Source of the DNA: Paraniabella defluvii
GTDB taxonomy: Bacteria; Bacteroidota; Bacteroidia; Chitinophagales; Chitinophagaceae
Assembly: GCA_019316985.1 (NCBI GenBank)
Contig: CP079215.1
Span: 1,302,001 to 1,366,000, forward strand
Length of the DNA: 64,000 bases
Direction: 5' to 3'
Position numbers and translations under genes: made by a program. The notes under the pieces are model-generated. The model was not told the origin of the DNA and did not search any database. It worked only from the letters and a program-made list of their open reading frames with translations. Shown piece by piece: positions 11,511 through 21,332 of this stretch. Every line of letters begins with the position of its first letter. Position 1 is the stretch's first letter.

Positions 11511-11632
11511 TTTTATTTTTTTATTTTAATAAATCAACACAACAAAGATGATACAGTAAAACGGGCAGCCTGTAGTAAAAACAACGGATGTTGTAGCCAA
11601 AACAACGATTAGCAAAAAGGGACAGCATGGTG

Positions 11633-12234
11633 CTACTGCAACCTGCTATTACGGGTTAATTCAATCTGGTCGATGCTACCTACCGGGGAAATCTTCACAT
11701 GCTTGCTGCCGGCAGTTACATAAAAGCAATAAGTACTGTTAGAACCGATCAGGTGAACCGGCTCAGTTTTCCCGTTTCCAAAACTTATGGTATAGTCAAG
11801 ATCAAGATTACCTGTCTTTATTTTCCTGGCCTGCCGGTTCCTTCGGCCACGCCGATACCCGAAAAGAAACCCAACAGCATAAATACCAGTGTCTTGATAA
11901 ACATATGAGTAAAATGAACAGCGCTTTCTTCATCATTCATCTGCACGCCATTTTTAAGTCCGGCTACTTTCCTCACCCATTTCCTGTCTCTCCGCTTAGC
12001 CAGGTAAGCAGGTAGCCCATAAGCGCCCATTACCAGTAGTATTACAACAGCAAAGACCAGGGGATGCGAAACCAGGTCTTCTACCGGGCTTATTAAAATA
12101 TCAGTGATAGAAGAATACCTGATAATATTAATGCCCAGCTGATAATATAATATGCTCTCCTTGAGCACACCCATTACAATTAAAAAGAGATAGCCAAATG
12201 GTAATAACTTCTGGATTCCGGTAGTAAACTTCAT
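11633..12234 (-). CDS. Small integral membrane protein, unknown
   Basis: About 200 residues. The start MKFTTGIQKLLPF at 12234 is preferred over an upstream alternative codon. Three to four hydrophobic helices (PFGYLFLIVMGVL, VFAVVILLVMGAYGL, TLVFMLLGFFSGIG) precede a soluble C-terminal part that continues in another frame after about 11815 (NLDLDYTISFGNGKTEPVHL, ending ELTRNSRLQ, stop 11633-11635). I do not recognise the family; it looks like an inner-membrane protein with a small beta-rich tail. Confidence 0.6.
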
Positions 12235-12312
12235 GTTTGGTAGAATAAAAAGCAAATGTAATAATCAGGCTTTTAAAAATATCACCTGTTAGTGAGTTAT
12301 ACAAGATTCAGT

Positions 12313-13113
12313 TTAGTTATTACCTGTCCATTTTTTTACTAATGGCTGCAAGATATACTGCCTGATAGTTTTCTTTACAAGTGCTTTATCTTGTATAAAA
12401 CGCGCCAAACCAGGAGAGAGCTGGTAATACAGCTGAACTATCAACCGGCCGGCTTTTGTCTGGCGCAGCACATTATCCCGGTAATGTCTCAGCACCACTA
12501 CTTCTTTAGCATTATAGTCACCGTAACAAGCAGTTGCAATAAAACAGCCTTCTGTTTTTTTATATACGCCTGGCGGCACTATTTTATCAACATACTCTAA
12601 AGATTCTTTCAGCCCCTTGCCTGTTTGATCCTTGTAATATTTAACGGCATGTAGCTTGCCCCTGGTTCGCGCTATTTCAATAATACGCTGCGCCATCGTG
12701 CCGCTTTCTTCACCTCCCGCAACATTCATGGATTGAGCAGTTTCCCACTGATCAGCCTGTCCTTTATCTACCAGTTGCTCTACATATTCTTTACATTGAT
12801 TGAGGTTCCAACCTGTATTGTCTTTACAATATTTAATAGCGTTTAACTTACCCGTTGTTTGTGCTATTTCAATGATCCGTTGGTTGAGTGTAGCCAGGTC
12901 GGGCGAAGTATTTGCGGGGTTGGCATCGGCTTCGCGAACAGCGGGCTTTAGCGGTTGTTCAACAATTTTTTGCGGCGTGGTATCTGTATCGGTTGCTTTA
13001 AATACATAACCGCAAATCAAACAGGTTAAAGTGAGCCTCCCGCTACTCTTTTCGGTGGTACTCAACTGCTTCGATTGACAGGAGGAACAACGGATATCTA
13101 ATAGGTGGCTCAT
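12313..13113 (-). CDS. CFI-box protein with zinc ribbon and two L7/L12-like repeats
   Basis: Intact, 266 residues. Order: zinc ribbon (CSSCQ and CLICG, residues 9-36), a low-complexity linker, and two related 35-residue repeats (IIEIAQTTGKLNAIKYCKD and IIEIARTRGKLHAVKYYKD, each followed by an EYV helix) that resemble the C-terminal helices of ribosomal L7/L12. It ends with a CFI-box: GCFIATACYGDYNAKEV, VLRHYRDNVL, TKAGRLIVQLYYQLSP. The CFI-box is a recurrent C-terminal module of unknown role. No signal peptide. Confidence 0.8.
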   Translation of the reverse strand: MSHLLDIRCSSCQSKQLSTTEKSSGRLTLTCLICGYVFKATDTDTTPQKIVEQPLKPAVREADANPANTSPDLATLNQRIIEIAQTTGKLNAIKYCKDNTGWNLNQCKEYVEQLVDKGQADQWETAQSMNVAGGEESGTMAQRIIEIARTRGKLHAVKYYKDQTGKGLKESLEYVDKIVPPGVYKKTEGCFIATACYGDYNAKEVVVLRHYRDNVLRQTKAGRLIVQLYYQLSPGLARFIQDKALVKKTIRQYILQPLVKKWTGNN

Positions 13114-13150
13114 ATATCTAAGTTAATCAGTACAGGCAGCTTTACCAAAC

Positions 13151-14442
13151 TTAGTCCTGATGATCCGTTTCTTCTATAGTCATAGATGCAATGGGGACAT
13201 CTTTACCTTTGCCAAACTTTTTTACTACCCAGGGCAATGTAAGTCCCTGCCTAACAAAGAGAATAGCACAACAGCAATAGACAGGAAAATAATTTCGTTA
13301 CGCAGGGGAAAGGGGTGATGGTTATTAATGCTCAACGGAAGACCCAGGGCTATAGCCAGCGAAACAATACCCCGCATACCGGCCCAGGTAATGATCAGGC
13401 TGGTTTTGGAATCGAACAGGGCGTCTTCGCTTATCCGGCGTTTACCTTCAAACGCTTTTTGCAGGTTAAACTGCTGCATAAATACTCTTATCATCCTGAT
13501 CACAAAAGTAACCAACGTTATAATAGCTGCGTAGCCGATATAGGTCCATATCTGGTTCGTCTCCATTCGTTTTAGTACCAATGGAAACTGCAAACCAATT
13601 AAAACAAATATCAACCCGTTTAATAAAAAGATATTGACATCCCAGAAATTGCGCGACTGCTGCTTGATATGCTCGGGGAACCTGTTCTTGCTTAGCCAGG
13701 ACATGTTAAGACCCAGCACTACAACCGCTATTACACCCGACACTTCAAAATGCTCCGCCACCAGGTAGGTAACAAAGGGCATCAGCAACATCAGGCTGAT
13801 CACTACCATCGAATTATTCCTAAAAAAACGCAACACAAACCCTAACAGCTTAGCAATGATAATACCTACCAGGAAACCTCCTCCTAAAACGATCAGGAAA
13901 TCAAACAGGGCTTTCCACCACACAAAAGCAACGCCCGTAACAGCAGCAACGGCAAACCTATAGGCCACCAATGCAGAAGCATCATTCACCAGGCTCTCCC
14001 CCTCAAGTATGGTAATGGTTTTATGGGGCAAGCCCAGTCCTTTGGTAATACCAATTGCAGCAACCGCGTCAGTAGCGGAAAGCGTAGCGCCTAATACGAA
14101 AGCTAAAGGCCAGCTCATACCCGGGATTAAATAATGGGCTACTGCCGCGATACCTGCTGTAGTAATAAAAACCAACCCTATAGCCAGCGTACTGATGGTA
14201 TTAATATTGGTTTTAAAATCTTTGGCAGAAATATTAAATGCAGCATCGTATAGTAAAGGCGGCAAAAATATCAGCATTACTATTTCCGGATCCAGCTCTA
14301 TGGCCGGCATGCGGGGCGTAAAGCCTGCTATTATTCCTACTATAATCAACAGCACAGGCACAGGCACTTTCAGCTTCTCTGCAAAAGCAGAAGCTCCCAG
14401 CATTAATGCCATAATGACCAGTATAATGGTATAATAATGCAC
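13151..14442 (-). CDS. Na+/H+ antiporter, CPA1/NhaP family
   Basis: About 430 residues with 11-12 membrane helices. Diagnostic CPA1 stretch GATLSATDAVAAIGITKGLG followed by ILEGESLVNDASALV, and late WAGMRGIVSLAIALGLP. It would exchange protons for Na+ or K+ at the inner membrane. A break near 13245 changes the frame; the natural end is FVRQGLTLPWVVKKFGKG through EETDHQD. Start GTG at 14442 is the best in-frame choice. Confidence 0.9.
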
Positions 14443-14520
14443 TTCTATAAAGATACTGTTTGCAGTGAATAAACAATAGCAGTTACATGCAAGAGAACAA
14501 GAACTGCAGAAACTATACGA

Positions 14521-15098
14521 CTATTTTAAGCGCGTACCCATTTCCCTTACAGCGCTCAACCATTGTAAACGCTTTTGTTCAGTAGCCGTTTTCACAATAC
14601 CAATATAAGTTACTTTAACCGGTTTGATACCGCAGAACTGCAATACTGAACGCCTGAGCTGGTTTACGCTGGGCCTTCCGAAAGCTAGGCGATAATAAAT
14701 ACCGGGCTGGTCCAATGTAGTAATGATATGCGCTGTTTTCCCTTTAAGCAGTTTATCCCACCATACCGACCCTTCGCGATACTTAAAGGCGTAGCCCGGG
14801 AAAAACCCGATCGATAAAGCCTTTTGTTACAGCCGGCAAGCCACCCCACAAACCGGGTGCACCCAAACCAGGTGATCGGCCCATTGAATGCTTTCCCAGG
14901 CTGCGGCCAGATCCGCTCCCAATCTATCCTTTTACGATATCCATATTGCAGGTTGGGATTAAATTGGAGATCCGCAATAACCAGTTCTTTTACTGTTGCA
15001 CCGGCACGAATCGCACCCTCTTTATAAGCATTTGCCAGTGCAAAGCACAAGGATTCTTTATTGGGATGACCATTAATGATCAGTATTTGGGGTGACAT
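14521..15098 (-). CDS. Flavodoxin-fold NAD(P)H oxidoreductase (quinone reductase-like)
   Basis: About 193 residues, broken at least twice. Opening ILIINGHPNKESLCFALA is the FMN-phosphate loop of the NQO1/KefF/MdaB family. After the first break the frame gives AAWESIQWADHLVWVHPVWW, then KTAHIITTLDQPGIYYRLAF and a C-terminus ending EMGTRLK. Two-electron reduction of quinones or similar acceptors is the family activity. Next to the Na+/H+ antiporter, recalling KefF/KefC pairs, though antiporter control is only speculation. Confidence 0.82.
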
Positions 15099-15187
15099 AT
15101 TTCAGGCTTTTGAGGGAAGACGGATCAACCTGGAAATTGTTTTAATCTTTATCGTTTATGTCAAAAAAATAATCCCGTTATGTTTTT

Positions 15188-15580
15188 CTATTCTGTTATT
15201 TCTACAAGATTGCCTTCAGGATCCAGCACTACACTTTCATAATACCCATCACCAGTGGTACGAGGCTCTCCTGCGATTGTATAACCATCAGCTTTTAATC
15301 TTTCCGTTAATACATCCACCTGCTCCTTACTACCCACTGATATAGCCAGGTGCGTAATGCCGGTTACAAGTCCTCTTTGGCCAGAAGTAATGGCTATATC
15401 CGGGCGGTGCATTAACTCGATGCGTGTACCTCCATCTTTAAAAAAAGAAAGAAAATAAGAAGTGAAATTTTTAGCGGGATTATGATAGCGATCACCGCCC
15501 ATCATATCGAAATAGGTAAGATAGAAGTCTTTTGCTTTTTCCAGGTCTTCTACCCAAAAGGCAATATGTTCAATTTTCAT
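15188..15580 (-). CDS. VOC-family (glyoxalase/lyase-like) protein
   Basis: Intact, 130 residues with two beta-alpha-beta-beta-beta units: HIAFWVEDLEKAKDFY at the start and THLAISVGSKEQVDVL in the middle, ending VVLDPEGNLVEITE. His7, Glu near RIELMH, His in ITHLAI and Glu at NLVEI are at the metal-ligand positions of glyoxalase I-like proteins. Exact reaction unknown; lactoylglutathione lyase is the nearest label. Confidence 0.8.
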   Translation of the reverse strand: MKIEHIAFWVEDLEKAKDFYLTYFDMMGGDRYHNPAKNFTSYFLSFFKDGGTRIELMHRPDIAITSGQRGLVTGITHLAISVGSKEQVDVLTERLKADGYTIAGEPRTTGDGYYESVVLDPEGNLVEITE

Positions 15581-15786
15581 AGTTTAAAAATAGCCGGTTT
15601 CATTGATTTGTTTTGTTAAAACGGTAAAACCTAATGAATATATACATGCCAACGGCGTTAAATTGATACGACATTGCTATACGGCCCAATTAAGCTACAG
15701 CCTGATCATCTTACCACAGAAACCTGTATAGCATTTAAGTATGTAGTTCTATAACATGCTGCCCGAAAGCCCGATTCACTAAAGCA

Positions 15787-16834
15787 TCACTGCATCTTTT
15801 CCAGCCACTGATTTAACTCATCATCAGTCAGCCACTTTTCAATATTGATAGACGCAGGTAATGTAGAAAAGCTACGTTGCACATATAATCCTCTTTGATA
15901 GGATGACTGCTTTAACAGGATCACCCGGTGTCCCTCCAACAATTCAACGTCTGCAGGGCTTCCTCGCTCCATATCCAGTGATCGCTATCGCTGTTACCAC
16001 TTTCTTTATGCGATGCTGAAAGTATCGGCCAGTTACACATGTCCCATTTACCCGCCACCGATGCCTCTCCATCCTGCGGACCGGTTCCATTTACTACCGC
16101 CGTAAGCCCGGCATCAATTGTATCACCCAGTTCGGGTATACTCATCAATAACAGCTGTAGCTGAAAATTATCGGCGATACCGCTGATCTTGCCTGTGAAG
16201 GCTTTTTCTGAGAAAGTTCTACCACCAGTACCGGCTCGTTGAAAAGCACGCCGAACAAGGTACTCAGCCAACTACAGGCATTACTTACCTGGATATAAGG
16301 CTTTACGCGCTCATATAACAAAGCTTTGCCTTTATTAAGAAGTTCCAAATCGCTGCTATACGTTGACACCAGGCAGGGATAGATTCTTTCCAGCCAGTCG
16401 TCGGCTTGCACCTGATCCGGGTGCTCCACTGCAACCGTCTCCCGCAGCTTATCCACGGCTTCATAAGGATCTTCCTCTTCATCGTCGGTTGCTTCCATAG
16501 CCGTTACAGACGCCTTTAACAATGGTTCGGCTATATCAAGATTTTTAACGGTTAATCGCTCCAGCTCACCAATGAAGGATTTACCTTCATATCCTTTTTC
16601 TACCAGGTAGCCGCAAAGCATTATGGCATGTATTGCGTTTTCAACAGGTGTAGCTTCAAAAACACCTGCCAAGGATTGCATAGCGGCAGCTACCTCTTCA
16701 TTTGTGGCACCCGGCAACAGCTCCCAAAACCGACTGATGGCTGATTTTACTTCGTTACCATTAGAGGTTGCAGAAGCAAGGGTTTTGGTTAATCTGGCAG
16801 CTGCTGCCGGAAATGTTTGTTTTTCTGTTATCAT
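15787..16834 (-). CDS. Hypothetical protein, about 345 residues
   Basis: One gene in three frame segments (breaks near 16205 and 15960). Helical N-terminal half rich in acidic stretches (MEATDDEEEDPYEAVDKL), a middle SWLSTLFGVLFNEPVLVVE, then GISGIADNFQLQLLLMSIPEL, WDMCNWPILSASH and a C-terminus RSFSTLPASINIEKWL. No signal peptide or membrane span. I do not recognise the family. Lies upstream of the VOC gene and follows the GDYXXLXY gene on the same strand. Confidence 0.6.
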
Positions 16835-16873
16835 ACAAGCATTATTCTATCCTCAATAATATCTCGGCTCAAT

Positions 16874-17362
16874 TTACTCAATTTTTTTCCGTTGCTCATT
16901 ATAAAGGCCCACCAACAGGCTATTACCGTTTTCATCAATTTTCAATCCTCCATATTTAGCGCTATCATATTTTTCAGCCTGCCCTTCTTGGAAAAAGAAA
17001 GACTCTGCCCCGATATTTATATTCCAGTTGTCGGGAGCCGTATACCCAATCAAATGCTCACCGCTGTCCAACGGCAACGGCGCTTTTTGAAAACGTACCC
17101 GTCTGGCTACACCATTTTCATCCAGTCGCACTACACAATAGCCCCGTTTAGGAATAGTATCTGAATTAAGACCGGTGGAAAGTTCATACCGGAGGGCCAT
17201 ATAATCGCCCTGCATTAAGGAGCGGGGATCAACAGGCGCCAGCGGCAATAACACCAATTGCCCGTCTTTCAACAACGCTTCTTTGCGGGCAACAGAATAA
17301 TTGAAATACACCAGCAATAACACCAGGTTAGCTAGTATAACAATCCACTTAATTTTAGTCAT
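16874..17362 (-). CDS. GDYXXLXY-domain protein
   Basis: Intact, 162 residues: one N-terminal membrane anchor (VILANLVLLLVYFNY) and a periplasmic domain carrying the family signature QGDYMALRYE near residue 52. The family is a known companion of DUF4401 and DUF2157 membrane proteins; its role is unknown. Starts 6 bp after the DUF4401 stop codon, so the three genes are one transcriptional unit. Confidence 0.88.
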   Translation of the reverse strand: MTKIKWIVILANLVLLLVYFNYSVARKEALLKDGQLVLLPLAPVDPRSLMQGDYMALRYELSTGLNSDTIPKRGYCVVRLDENGVARRVRFQKAPLPLDSGEHLIGYTAPDNWNINIGAESFFFQEGQAEKYDSAKYGGLKIDENGNSLLVGLYNEQRKKIE

Positions 17363-17368
17363 GAGTGG

Positions 17369-18421
17369 TTAATTTTTATGTATGAACAGGTAGATGATAA
17401 GGAACAGAATTCCCGGGCAAAATAGTAGTATCGATTTGGTGAGCAGGGTCAGGTTTAAATCATAATAATATTGCGAGATAAAATAGATAAAAGCCAGAAC
17501 ACCCAGCACAAAACTTGTTTTATCATTGATTAAGAAGCCAAGCAAAATAATTAAAATAGCGCCAGATATGGCAGGCGAAAACAATGTAGGCAGCAATACC
17601 AATACAGTAAAAATACCGATCAAAATTTTGTGCTGCAACCGGGTAATCTTCAGTACTTCAAATAACAGGAATACAACGTAAACAATGGCCGCAATAATTA
17701 TAACAGAGGAGACCCAGTCATAATTGAGGTAAGCGGGAACGAGACCAGTTTTACCTACCAACACCAACCCTGCCATAAAAGAAAAAACAAGGCCTGTTCT
17801 TACGGGATTATAAAGCTTAGACAACGCTTTGCTGCTGGTAATAATTGCAGCTTCTTTAAGGAAGAACCAGGCTGTAGCTAATGCCATTACTGACACATAT
17901 ATATTCACCAGCTCATATTGATGATTAAATAAAATAAGTGTTAACGCAGCTCCGTTTACCGTCAGTAAAGCCACAAAGGATAATATATAAGTTTGTACAA
18001 ATACCAGGGAACAAAAAGCTACACCAATAAAAACGGAAAAAATAATGTTCTCATCTACACGCATCTTATCCAACCCTATACCCAGTAATGCAAAACCAAT
18101 AATAAAGAAGCATACGCAAATGGTATCTGTTATAATACTTTCAGCCTTTTTACTCCATAAAGCTGAACCAACAATGGCGACTGTTCCCAAAAACAATAAG
18201 CCTGTTTCAGAATCATACAATCCTACCAGGAAAAGAAAACCGATAAAAGCCAGGCTTGCCAATATGCCGCCAACCACTGATAATATTTTAACAGCCACAG
18301 ATTGGCGACCATGATCGTTCTTTTGATAAGCGGCAGCAATCGCCTCCACATCATACCGAATATGTTCATCACCATTCACAATCTGTGCTAATAGTTCGTT
18401 TACATGTCCCTTACTTTTCAT
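17369..18421 (-). CDS. DUF4401 multi-spanning membrane protein
   Basis: Intact, 350 residues. A soluble N-terminal helix (HVNELLAQIVNGDEHIRYDV) is followed by about ten hydrophobic segments with short loops, matching DUF4401. Its start codon lies one base after the stop of the DUF2157 gene, so translation is probably coupled. Function is not established; the partners suggest a membrane complex. Confidence 0.85.
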   Translation of the reverse strand: MKSKGHVNELLAQIVNGDEHIRYDVEAIAAAYQKNDHGRQSVAVKILSVVGGILASLAFIGFLFLVGLYDSETGLLFLGTVAIVGSALWSKKAESIITDTICVCFFIIGFALLGIGLDKMRVDENIIFSVFIGVAFCSLVFVQTYILSFVALLTVNGAALTLILFNHQYELVNIYVSVMALATAWFFLKEAAIITSSKALSKLYNPVRTGLVFSFMAGLVLVGKTGLVPAYLNYDWVSSVIIIAAIVYVVFLLFEVLKITRLQHKILIGIFTVLVLLPTLFSPAISGAILIILLGFLINDKTSFVLGVLAFIYFISQYYYDLNLTLLTKSILLFCPGILFLIIYLFIHKN

Positions 18422-18422
18422 G

Positions 18423-19409
18423 TTAACTGTTTTTATGTTGATCGTCTACAAGTACATTATATGCTTCACGGGCCCATTTCTGCTGCAATGATATAAGGCC
18501 TTTTATTATTAAGGTCACCCTGCAATGATGAACATGCATACAAACAGGAGCATGGAACCGTCATCTGACATCCTGAGAAAGAAGGCAGATAATATGATAA
18601 TAATACTAAGCGGGATAATAGAAAGATAAAACAGCTTCCTGTATTTCAGGCCATACCAGATGCCGGATGCAAACGCCACCAAAGCACAAACAAACAAAAG
18701 TACAGATGCGCCCTTGACTTCATCAAAAACAGCCATCACCATTCCGATGGTGGCATAGGTGGTAGCTGCCAGGGCAATCGTATTTAAAAACCAGCCGGGC
18801 GCATGCAATCCCTTTTTATATCTGGATAACAATAAAAAAACCAACAGCACATTGCATCAACAACAAAAAGCAAGGTAAGAACAAAAATACCCTGCCAGTT
18901 TTGAGCAACCTGCTCTGCATATAGCACTATTGTGGTATTTACTAACAAAAGATAGAGTAGCCATAATGCTGCAAAATTGGACACCCATACCCATAAGCTA
19001 ATAAAAATGACCCAGGCCAGGAAAAAGTCATAAGCATTAGCTCCTGTTTGGTATACCTGTCCAAACACCGCAAACAGCACACCCACCAGGGCTGCAGCGC
19101 CGGTTAAAATGATGCTTCTTGTATCGGTGTTGAGCTTTGGCAGAAAAACCAAACCCGTTGTGATCAGGATCAGGGCCTCCACTAAACCGATCTTGGCAAA
19201 CTTGTGCAGATCGGCCCAGTTATAAGCAAAAAGAAAATGATACCGGCTACCGTAAAGCCAATGCTCAGTGTTACAAAAACAACTGCAAAAACTTTTGCCA
19301 GGATTCTTTATTATTGTAAACATTTGCCTTGAGTAAGCCGGCTACCTTTTCTGCCCAGGTTGCTATGCCTGCTTATGGTATGTATGTCTTCTCTTTCGAT
19401 AGGGTTCAT
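18423..19409 (-). CDS. DUF2157 multi-spanning membrane protein
   Basis: About 328 residues in several frames (breaks near 19330, 19240, 18845 and 18520). N-terminal soluble part MNPIEREDIHTISRHSNL, then SIGFTVAGIIFFFAYNWADLHKFAKIG spans the typical DUF2157 AYNW motif, followed by paired membrane helices (AALVGVLFAVFGQVYQTG). After the last break the tail is TLIIKGLISLQQKW ending DDQHKNS. First gene of the DUF2157-DUF4401-GDYXXLXY set. Confidence 0.8.
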
Positions 19410-19502
19410 ATATTAGTAGGTTTAAAATCAGGAACAATATTATTTACTATGCCACGGATACATGGATGATTAAAAACATCAACCGATTCTTTCATGTCAG
19501 TT

Positions 19503-20074
19503 CTATTCCTCCCAACCGGTATTGTCATTAACTATTCTATCTTCATATATCTCAACCCAGTTTTTATATAACCGGGTCGTGGGAAAATGTGAATCTTCTA
19601 GTGTTTTTTGTGACCATGTTAGATGCACTACTGCATATTGAAAATCAGTATCATTCAATTCAAAGAGCACATCGTCATTATCCTGTCGCCTTGCAATAGT
19701 TTTTACCGACTTCCCGTACAGTATATGATTCTTGTTGGTCTCCTACGAAGTTGTACTGATAGGTCAAGATCAGTAAAATACCATGGCAGCAGGCAATGAA
19801 TATGATTTCCCGGCACCAGGTCAACTACTGCATCAATATCAAGCCTATCCTTATCCCATTTTATTTTTTTAGTTGAAAAGCAAATAAGTCTTTACGCGGT
19901 TGTCCGCTTCCATCCAGAGATCTTGGCTGATCAAGATTTTTTTATTTCAGCACCGCCCAGAAATGACTTTTCTGTAACTACGAAATCCTGACCCGGTAGT
20001 AAATGTTGAGCAAGAACAAAACACCCACTATTAGCAAAATCAAAAATGGATTCTATTTTAAACTGCACAGGCAT
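19503..20074 (-). CDS. Hypothetical protein (frameshifted), about 190 residues
   Basis: Broken about four times, so no long frame is open, but the reading is continuous. Start MPVQFKIESIFDFANSGCFV, then LLPGQDFVVTEKSFLGGAE, LDQPRSLDGSGQPRKDLFAF, and DIDAVVDLVPGNHIHCLLPW. The C-terminus runs from YAVVHLTWSQKTLEDSHF to VNDNTGWEE with stop 19503-19505. The start overlaps the stop of the preceding small membrane gene (TGATG). Soluble, family not recognised. Confidence 0.5.
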
Positions 20075-20310
20075 CAGCGTTTAAAAAAATTTACAATGGC
20101 TCTTAAAATAGTTAGTAGCAGGAATATCAATAATCCTAAACCCGCAATTAATTGTACTGCTGTTATAGAATAAAAAGTTACAGGATCGCCCGGATATTGT
20201 AAACTAGTATATACATACTTATCGAACTTGAAATTAGTTAGTAGTGCTGTAATAACAAAAGAGAGCAAAAACGAAATTAACAACCTTTTTGAAAGACTAT
20301 TCTTAATCAT
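20074..20310 (-). CDS. Small two-helix membrane protein
   Basis: Intact, 78 residues: two membrane segments (LLISFLLSFVITALL and LIAGLGLLIFLLLTIL) joined by an exposed loop containing YVYTSLQYPGDPVTFY. It ends NFFKR with its TGA overlapping the ATG of the next gene in TGATG, so translation is likely coupled. Unknown family; upstream of the DUF2157 module on the same strand. Confidence 0.65.
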   Translation of the reverse strand: MIKNSLSKRLLISFLLSFVITALLTNFKFDKYVYTSLQYPGDPVTFYSITAVQLIAGLGLLIFLLLTILRAIVNFFKR

Positions 20311-20747
20311 ACTTTTTTATTAATAAGCATGTCCTACTAGTACCCGAATCAATATCGAAATTATTGGATCATTGAACGGATCTTTTTGATAATTGTCAAA
20401 AAATGGGATAGGCTTTTTAGACTACTTGATCTCTTTTAATGCCACGAATTCCAGTGTTCCTTGCAGGATTTATTTGCTGGTATAACTGAATATTACTTAA
20501 TCCCCGCCGGCTGCAGTCGGGCAAGCGCGAGGGCGGGAAGACGCCAGGAAAAAGTTTAAACCATTTTGCAGTACAGAAATGTATAGATAATTAACCATAT
20601 CCCTGATTAGCAGCATAAATTATAAAGCTTTTAGGTGCAATCGTTTTAATATATGTTAAAAAATGAGATACAGTAATTTTCACATGCCACTCCTTCCTTT
20701 GAGCGTGCATCCTGCGCTTTTTTATCACCCAAACTAATCATTAAAAC
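20311..20747. other. 437-bp gap, nothing certain
   Basis: No convincing gene. A stop-free minus-strand stretch of about 33 codons near 20330-20430 is too short to call. A GC-rich hairpin at 20513-20537 stands out in otherwise AT-rich sequence and is listed separately. Confidence 0.5.
20513..20537. repeat. GC-rich hairpin, REP-like
   Basis: CCCGCC (20513-20518) pairs with GGCGGG (20532-20537). The segment is far richer in GC than its surroundings, like the other intergenic palindromes of this window. Confidence 0.4.
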
Positions 20748-21170
20748 TTACTTCACTGTAATCATTACACTGCCTGCTACCAAATCATGTATGGCTCTTC
20801 GCTTTTTTAAAAAATATAGCAAGGAAAGAAATACCACCTAAAGCCAGCTAAACACATAGCGTAAAATAGCTTGCAAAAAGTTGATTCTTTTAGTGCTATT
20901 ATCAAACCGCCTCACCCTGATACCTTTTATATAATTACCCAAAGTAAAACCTAGTGTTGTGCATAACGGTTCATACACCACAACTAAGCCTATAAATAAT
21001 CCAATTCTCACCCAATCGGGTACATGCTCATACCGGTCCAGTATCATTGCGATCATAAACATGGAAATAACAATAAGAACAGCATCAATAACAGTTGATT
21101 GAATACGATCAGTCAATGAGGGATAATTTTCAGGTGATTCATTACTTATGAATTCTTTTACTTCTTCCAT
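20748..21170 (-). CDS. RDD-family membrane protein
   Basis: About 140 residues: soluble N-terminus, Arg-Asp pair in SLTDRIQSTVIDAVLIV, a second membrane segment, then TLGFTLGNYIKGIRVRRFD. The open frame ends early at VFSWL near 20838; one added base restores LGGISFLAIFF and the RRAIHDLVAGSVMITVK ending typical of RDD proteins (stop 20748-20750). Three membrane helices, function unknown. Confidence 0.82.
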
Positions 21171-21332
21171 ACAGTTTAGTTTGATTGCAGGTTAACGAAT
21201 TTGATGCATTACAAAAATAAGCAAGAGTAATATAAATATTTTGTTACAGTTAATAATTATCCCGCTGTTCGCAAGACCTTTCGGCTCTGCTACGCGTCGC
21301 TCAAGGTGACGATCCTTTCTGGTATCTGATAG

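Noticed and set aside
20311..20747. Small gene in the gap before RDD
   Set aside because: Only a stop-free run of about 33 codons without start or motif.
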